Positions 59,820-64,000 of a stretch of DNA of 64,000 bases are shown piece after piece. Numbering within the stretch: position 1 is the stretch's first letter; every line of letters begins with the position of its first letter. This stretch comes from Terriglobia bacterium. Its GTDB lineage: Bacteria > Acidobacteriota > Terriglobia > JAJPHL01. Position numbers and translations under genes: made by a program. The notes under the pieces were generated by a model. That model made no database searches. It was not told the DNA's origin and saw only the letters and a program-made list of their open reading frames with translations. Location: assembly GCA_021325275.1 (NCBI GenBank), contig JAJPHL010000042.1, forward strand, positions 124,001 through 188,000, written 5' to 3'.

Positions 59820-62402
59820 ATGCCGCGCCGTCTTCCATACGTCCTTCTGTCGCTCCTGCTCGCCATTGCGGCCGAGGTGGAGATTCCCAACGCCGTTCAG
59901 GTTTGGAAAGAGGTCATCCGCCCGGAAACCGTGGTGCGTGCACCGCTCGTGATCGGCTCGTTCAGCGATCGCGTGACCTCGGTGGGCGTGGACGCATCGG
60001 CCGTCGGCGTGAAGAAAGGCGACCGCATTCTCGAAATCAACGGCGCCCGGTACATGGGTAGCGCGACCTACGGACGAGCGATGGCGCGCGCGAACGTCGG
60101 CGACATTCTGGCACTGCGCGTCGCATCCGAAAGCGATCCGGCCGGACGGATCGTCAACATTCGGCTGAGCGCCGCGCCTGCCAATCCGTGGTCGGCGCGC
60201 GCCGTGAACATCGGAATTGCATTCATCCGTCCGGTGTTCTGTTTGTTGCTGGGATTTGCCGTCGCGTTCGTCCGTCCACGCGATCCTGTGGCCTGGATCC
60301 TGCTGGGAATGATGATTGGCTTTGCGTGCCTGGCGCCGGGCGATGCCTCCCGTTATCCCGACGGCGCGCGGCAAATTGGATTCATCTTCTTTTCTGTCGG
60401 CGTGGTCCTCTGGCCGGTATTCATGATGTTGTTCGGCATTCATTTTCCAGAGCGCTCGGACGTGGATCGTCAAATGCCCTGGCTGAAGTGGCTGATCATC
60501 GCGCCGCTCGCCGCGTTAGCCGTGCTGGAAAGTGCCGGAGACATTTACGAAAGCGAAAACTTTCGCGCGGCCATCGGCCTGGCCCGATTTCTCAACAGCA
60601 TTCAGGTGATGCAGGCTATCACCGCGATGACCGGTGTCGGTTCATTTTTCACTCTGCTTTCGATCAAGCGCGCCGTTACGAAGTCGCCGGACGCCAAACG
60701 CCGCTTGCACCTGTTGCTGACCGGCGCGCAAGTCGCGTTGACACCGATCGGCGTGCTGTTCTGCTTTCAGGCGTTCGGACATATTCCGTTCTCGCAGATG
60801 CCGCCGTGGATTGTGATTCCCGCGGTGCTGCTGATCATCGTTTTCCCCGCGACGCTGGCCTACACGATCGTCGTGCATCGCGCGCTCGACGTGCGCGTGG
60901 TGGTGCGGCAAGGGTTGCAATACGCGTTGGCGCGCGGCGGCGTGCGCGTGCTGCAAGCCGCGATCGGCGCGGGCGTGCTTTTCTTTGCCGTGAGCTTAGC
61001 CGACAATCCGGAAGTCTCGCGTCCCGCGAAGTTGGCTTATATCTCGCTGGGGGTGGTCATTGTCGTCCGCATTCGCAGCGGCGCGGACGTTTTGCGCCGC
61101 TGGCTCGATCGCCGTTTCTTCCGCGAAGCCGTGAACACGGAAAGAGTCTTGGGTGAGTTGAACGAAAAAGTCCGCAGCATGGTCGAAACCGGACCGTTGC
61201 TCAAAGTCGTGTCGCAAACGCTTTCGGATTCACTGCACGTGAAGCGTGTCGTCGTGCTGCTCGATGAATCGCATGAATTCTCGCCCGCCTACTCCGTGGG
61301 TTTCGACGCGCCGCCGTCCGTGCCAATCCAAGAAGCCGGCGCCGTCGCGCAACGGATCACCGAAAGCGGTCCGGCGCAAGTTTACTTGGACGATCCCAGT
61401 ACGTGGGTGCATCAAGAATCGGATCGCGCGGCGCTGCGATCGCTCGACACGCAGCTTTTGTTGCCGCTGGTGGTGCGCGGCCAGTTGCTCGGCATCGTCA
61501 GCCTTGGACCGAAACAAAGTGAAGAGCCGTATTCCACCAGCGACCTGCAAATGCTCCAGTCGGTGGCGGCGCAAACGGGGCTGGCGCTCGCCAACGCGCG
61601 CCTCACCGCCGCCGTCGCCGCGGAAACGGCGCAACGCGAACGTTTGAATCGCGAAGTGGAGATTGCGCGCGAAGTGCAAGAGCGATTGTTTCCGCAAAAC
61701 GCGCCGGTTACTCCAGGGCTCGACTACTGCGGCCATTGCCGCCCGGCGCTCGGCGTGGGCGGCGATTATTACGATTTCGTCGCGCTGCCTGGCGGAGCCT
61801 TGGGAATTGCCATCGGCGACGTATCGGGCAAGGGAATCGCGGCGGCGCTGCTGATGGCCAGCTTACAAGCGTCGCTGCGCGGGCAGACCTTGCGCGACGC
61901 GAGCGATCCGGCGTTCAACGCCTCGGGGGATCTCGCGACGATCATGCGGCGCGTGAACAAATTGGTTTACGAGGCGTCGTCGTCAAATCGTTATGCCACA
62001 TTTTTCTACGCGCAATACAATCCGGTTTCCAGGCGGCTGTCCTATGTCAACGCCGGACACAATCCGCCGGTGGTTCTGCGTGGCGGCGAGGCGATCCGCT
62101 TGGAAGACGGCGGCGCGGTGGTGGGTTTGCTGCCCGATTTTCCCTATGGCGAAGGATCGGTGGATCTTCAGTCGGGCGACCTATTCGTCGGGTTTACCGA
62201 CGGCATCAGCGAATCGATGAATCCCGAGGACGAAGAGTGGGGCGAGGGTGCGATGATTGACGCGGCCCGCCAGTGCGGGGGACGGAGCGCGCGCGAAACG
62301 CTCGACTATTTAATGAATGCCGCCGATGCGTTCGCGCGCGGCGCCAAGCAGCACGACGACATGACGTTGGTGGTTGCTAGAGTCTTGAGTGCTGAGTCCT
62401 GA
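59820..62402 (+). CDS. PDZ - membrane - GAF - PP2C (RsbU/SpoIIE-like) phosphatase
   Basis: An 860-residue membrane regulator. Domain order: signal/TM (PYVLLSLLLAIAAE), a PDZ-like domain at ~45-115 (VGVKKGDRILEINGARYMGS), seven or so TM segments at ~125-390, a GAF domain at ~430-585 (SMVETGPLLKVVSQTLSDSL), then PP2C/SpoIIE at ~610-855 with EVQERLFPQNAPV, LGVGGDYYDFVAL, IAIGDVSGKGIAAALLMASL and VGFTDGISESM metal-site motifs. Such phosphatases control anti-anti-sigma factors in stress signalling; no rsb partner genes are nearby. The final residues (VLSAES) come from an intergenic repeat word. It begins 2 nt after hpt. Confidence 0.87.
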   Translation: MPRRLPYVLLSLLLAIAAEVEIPNAVQVWKEVIRPETVVRAPLVIGSFSDRVTSVGVDASAVGVKKGDRILEINGARYMGSATYGRAMARANVGDILALRVASESDPAGRIVNIRLSAAPANPWSARAVNIGIAFIRPVFCLLLGFAVAFVRPRDPVAWILLGMMIGFACLAPGDASRYPDGARQIGFIFFSVGVVLWPVFMMLFGIHFPERSDVDRQMPWLKWLIIAPLAALAVLESAGDIYESENFRAAIGLARFLNSIQVMQAITAMTGVGSFFTLLSIKRAVTKSPDAKRRLHLLLTGAQVALTPIGVLFCFQAFGHIPFSQMPPWIVIPAVLLIIVFPATLAYTIVVHRALDVRVVVRQGLQYALARGGVRVLQAAIGAGVLFFAVSLADNPEVSRPAKLAYISLGVVIVVRIRSGADVLRRWLDRRFFREAVNTERVLGELNEKVRSMVETGPLLKVVSQTLSDSLHVKRVVVLLDESHEFSPAYSVGFDAPPSVPIQEAGAVAQRITESGPAQVYLDDPSTWVHQESDRAALRSLDTQLLLPLVVRGQLLGIVSLGPKQSEEPYSTSDLQMLQSVAAQTGLALANARLTAAVAAETAQRERLNREVEIAREVQERLFPQNAPVTPGLDYCGHCRPALGVGGDYYDFVALPGGALGIAIGDVSGKGIAAALLMASLQASLRGQTLRDASDPAFNASGDLATIMRRVNKLVYEASSSNRYATFFYAQYNPVSRRLSYVNAGHNPPVVLRGGEAIRLEDGGAVVGLLPDFPYGEGSVDLQSGDLFVGFTDGISESMNPEDEEWGEGAMIDAARQCGGRSARETLDYLMNAADAFARGAKQHDDMTLVVARVLSAES

Positions 62403-62459
62403 GTGCTGAGTCCTGAGTGAAAAGAGAATCCGCACCCAAGACTCAGCACTCAGTACTTC
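62388..62459. repeat. Tandem AGTGCTGAGTCCTG words with inverted partner
   Basis: AGTGCTGAGTCCTG is repeated at 62388-62401 and 62402-62415; CAAGACTCAGCACTCAG (62438-62454) is the inverse partner. The hairpin joins the ends of the convergent PP2C and OsmC genes and includes the stop codon of the former, so it may act as a bidirectional terminator. Confidence 0.85.
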
Positions 62460-62463
62460 GCCG

Positions 62464-62991
62464 TTAGACGGCTTCGAACTCCGTTTTCACGGGCGTTCCG
62501 CGCATCACAGTTTGCGTCACCGGCGACCCGTCGATCGCCAGCTTCCACAATTCCCGCAGCGTTTTCTCGTCGGCGTCCGCCTTCACGAATAACTTGGCGG
62601 TGATCCCGCGATATCCGGGATTCGCTTCCGGCGCGTGGCCGGCCCACTTCAAGATGTTGTCGAAGTAGCCTTCCATCGCGATTTCGAGATCGTGTACTTT
62701 CACGCCGCGCTGCGTGGCGTTGAGCACGAAGCCCACGGTCAAGCAGCTTCCAATGGCGCTCAGCAACTGCTCATGCGCGCTGGCCGCGGTGTCGGTGGCG
62801 TCGAGATCGCCCGGCTCGTCCATTTCCACGGCGTGTTTGCGCATGTACGCCTTGGCGCGGAATCCGCTCTGCCATACGACGCGCGATTTCCATGGGCCGG
62901 TGACGGCCTGGAAAACTTCCGGCTGCTTCATCGAATCGAGAATCTCCCGCAGTTTCGCGGGATGCAATCCATTGAGAGTGTCTTCCGCCAT
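62464..62991 (-). CDS. OsmC family peroxide-reductase-like protein
   Basis: A 175-residue OsmC/Ohr-fold protein. HEQLLSAIGSCLTVGFVLNA carries the first redox-active Cys (GSC) of the family; the second conserved Cys seen in Ohr/OsmC is not evident in the later helix, so thiol-peroxidase chemistry is uncertain. RGVKVHDLEIAMEGYFDN and PVTQTVMRGTPVKTEF are typical family segments. Its ATG (62991) abuts the stop of the upstream methyltransferase, indicating an operon. Confidence 0.83.
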   Translation of the reverse strand: MAEDTLNGLHPAKLREILDSMKQPEVFQAVTGPWKSRVVWQSGFRAKAYMRKHAVEMDEPGDLDATDTAASAHEQLLSAIGSCLTVGFVLNATQRGVKVHDLEIAMEGYFDNILKWAGHAPEANPGYRGITAKLFVKADADEKTLRELWKLAIDGSPVTQTVMRGTPVKTEFEAV

Positions 62992-64000
62992 TTACTTGTA
63001 CTCCTTCCGCAGGATTTCGGCTGCTTGCGCGATCGTGTGCATCTTCTTGGTGGCGATTTCGTGATTGTTGACGTTGCGCTCGGCGAACGTGCCGAAACCG
63101 CAATCGGGATTCAGGAACACTTTCTCCGGCGGGAAGTATTTCAGCGCGGCTTTCACCTGCTGCACGATCAACTCCGGCGGTTCGATCGTGTCGGTGCGCG
63201 GATTCACCACGCCGAGACCGATTTCCTTTTGTTCCGCATATTCCTTGAACACTTCCATCTCGCCGGCGCGCGGCGTGGCGTATTCGAGCACGAGTTGATG
63301 GATGTTCATCTGCATCAAGTACGGCAGCATCGGGCCGTAGTTGCCCTTCATCAGCACTTCTTCCTTGCGGGACCAATTTCCGCGACAGATATGCACGCCG
63401 AAGCGCACGCCCGTGAAACCTTCGGTGACCTCATTCATCCATTTCACCGCGAGTTTCATTTCTTCGGTGGGATCCTTGCGCGACGGCAGCGCGGCGCACA
63501 TGAACGTCTCGGAGCTTTCCTCGCCGTAGACCACTTGCGTAAGGATTGGCTCGTCGAACTGGATGAATTCGCAGCCGCGGTCCTTGAGTCCCTGAACCTC
63601 TTTGCGCAGAATCTTGATCACGTCGGCCGCGAGGTCCGTCGGTGAGTCGTAAACCTTGTCGGAAAGGCCTTCGAACCAGCTCGATCGCGTCAACATGTAC
63701 GGGCCGGGCAGGGGAACCTTTACTTGGTGTTTGGTGTTCTTCTTTACGAACTCGAGCTCGTCAAGCGAGAGGCCGTTTTTTTCGCCCAGGCGTCCGATGA
63801 CGATCGGGCTGCGAATTGCGAACGCCGGAACGTCGAGGCCGCGCAGCACTTCCTCGAAGCGCGCACGGTCTTTCACGTGATCGAAGAGCTCGGACACTTT
63901 CATCAACCTCATGCCGGCCAGTTTGTCCACCACGTAGGAGTAAAAATTGTCGCGGCGCTGTTCGCCGTCGGAAAGAATATCGACGCCCGCGGATTCCTGC
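62992..64000 (-). CDS. MetE C-terminal-like cobalamin-independent methyltransferase (5' end outside)
   Basis: At least 336 residues; the frame stays open to 64000 (SDGEQRRDNFYSYVVDKLAG in the upstream part), so the start is beyond the window. The sequence matches the C-terminal, catalytic barrel of cobalamin-independent methionine synthase: VPLPGPYMLTRSSW, CEFIQFDEPILTQVVYGEE, GVHICRGNWSRKEEVLMKGN (His and Cys zinc ligands), and KVFLNPDCGFGTFAER with the last zinc Cys. Stand-alone core-type MetE proteins can use methyl donors other than triglutamyl-folate. A GTG at 63933 is not the real start. Confidence 0.87.
   Translation of the reverse strand, partial: QESAGVDILSDGEQRRDNFYSYVVDKLAGMRLMKVSELFDHVKDRARFEEVLRGLDVPAFAIRSPIVIGRLGEKNGLSLDELEFVKKNTKHQVKVPLPGPYMLTRSSWFEGLSDKVYDSPTDLAADVIKILRKEVQGLKDRGCEFIQFDEPILTQVVYGEESSETFMCAALPSRKDPTEEMKLAVKWMNEVTEGFTGVRFGVHICRGNWSRKEEVLMKGNYGPMLPYLMQMNIHQLVLEYATPRAGEMEVFKEYAEQKEIGLGVVNPRTDTIEPPELIVQQVKAALKYFPPEKVFLNPDCGFGTFAERNVNNHEIATKKMHTIAQAAEILRKEYK

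Noticed and set aside
1-64000. CRISPR arrays, rRNA genes, complete insertion sequences, riboswitches
   Set aside because: I looked for regular direct repeats, rRNA landmarks, transposase motifs and common riboswitch cores and saw none that I could support.

Overview
The window is a GC-rich bacterial chromosome segment that looks acidobacterial, of the Solibacter/Bryobacter type. The pointers are family-level: a GH5 enzyme with the Solibacter C-terminal domain (TIGR03437-like), an orphan MacB/FtsX-type permease of the ADOP type (TIGR03434-like), a secreted protein with tandem BACON-like repeats, a degenerate VWFA-like protein, futalosine-pathway menaquinone genes and bacillithiol genes. Names rest on motifs and gene order read by eye; no database search was run.

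Layout. 1-7.1 kb: end of a multihaem cytochrome c, then a leftward run GH31 - GH5 - TPR - TIM-barrel protein suited to plant glucan/xyloglucan breakdown. 7.3-7.6 kb: wreck of a tyrosine recombinase abutting tRNA-Ile(CAU). 7.7-23 kb: housekeeping and metabolism (PaaI-like thioesterase, metallophosphoesterase, 6-phosphogluconate dehydrogenase, bshB1-bshA plus a large secreted PIG-L protein, ankyrin protein, AidB-like acyl-CoA dehydrogenase, esterase, HrpB). 22.7-32.1 kb: a phosphate block, phoR - porin - pstS - DUF47 - pit - pstC - pstA - pstB - phoU, with two candidate Pho boxes made of 11-bp direct repeats. 32-39.6 kb: CaiB-type CoA transferase, DmpA-type peptidase, mqnA-mqnC, VWFA-like protein, serine hydrolase, an antitoxin with a frameshifted ParE/RelE-like toxin, amidohydrolase. 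39.7-47.4 kb: MdtABC-like RND efflux operon. 47.4-52.0 kb: a leftward four-gene accessory cassette next to tRNA-Ser(UGA). 52.7-64 kb: BACON-repeat protein, ADOP permease, nuclease-like protein overlapping hpt, PDZ-GAF-PP2C regulator, OsmC and a MetE-like methyltransferase running off the end.

The best candidate for an undescribed system is 47.4-52.0 kb. Two full-length paralogues of unknown family flank a PIN-domain protein that carries an unrecognised C-terminal half; the last gene is a membrane-anchored trypsin-like protease. Both paralogues end in a short segment like the antitoxin partners of PIN toxins, and one of them overlaps the PIN gene by 8 nt.

A second theme is a set of low-complexity inverted repeats between genes, built from short tandem words (CACAAAGA, CACAGATTA, CAACCAGCAACC, TTCCGTG, AGTGCTGAGTCCTG). 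In three places they have been taken into coding sequence: the signal-peptide core of the PIG-L protein, the C-terminal tail of the CoA transferase, and the last residues of the PP2C regulator.
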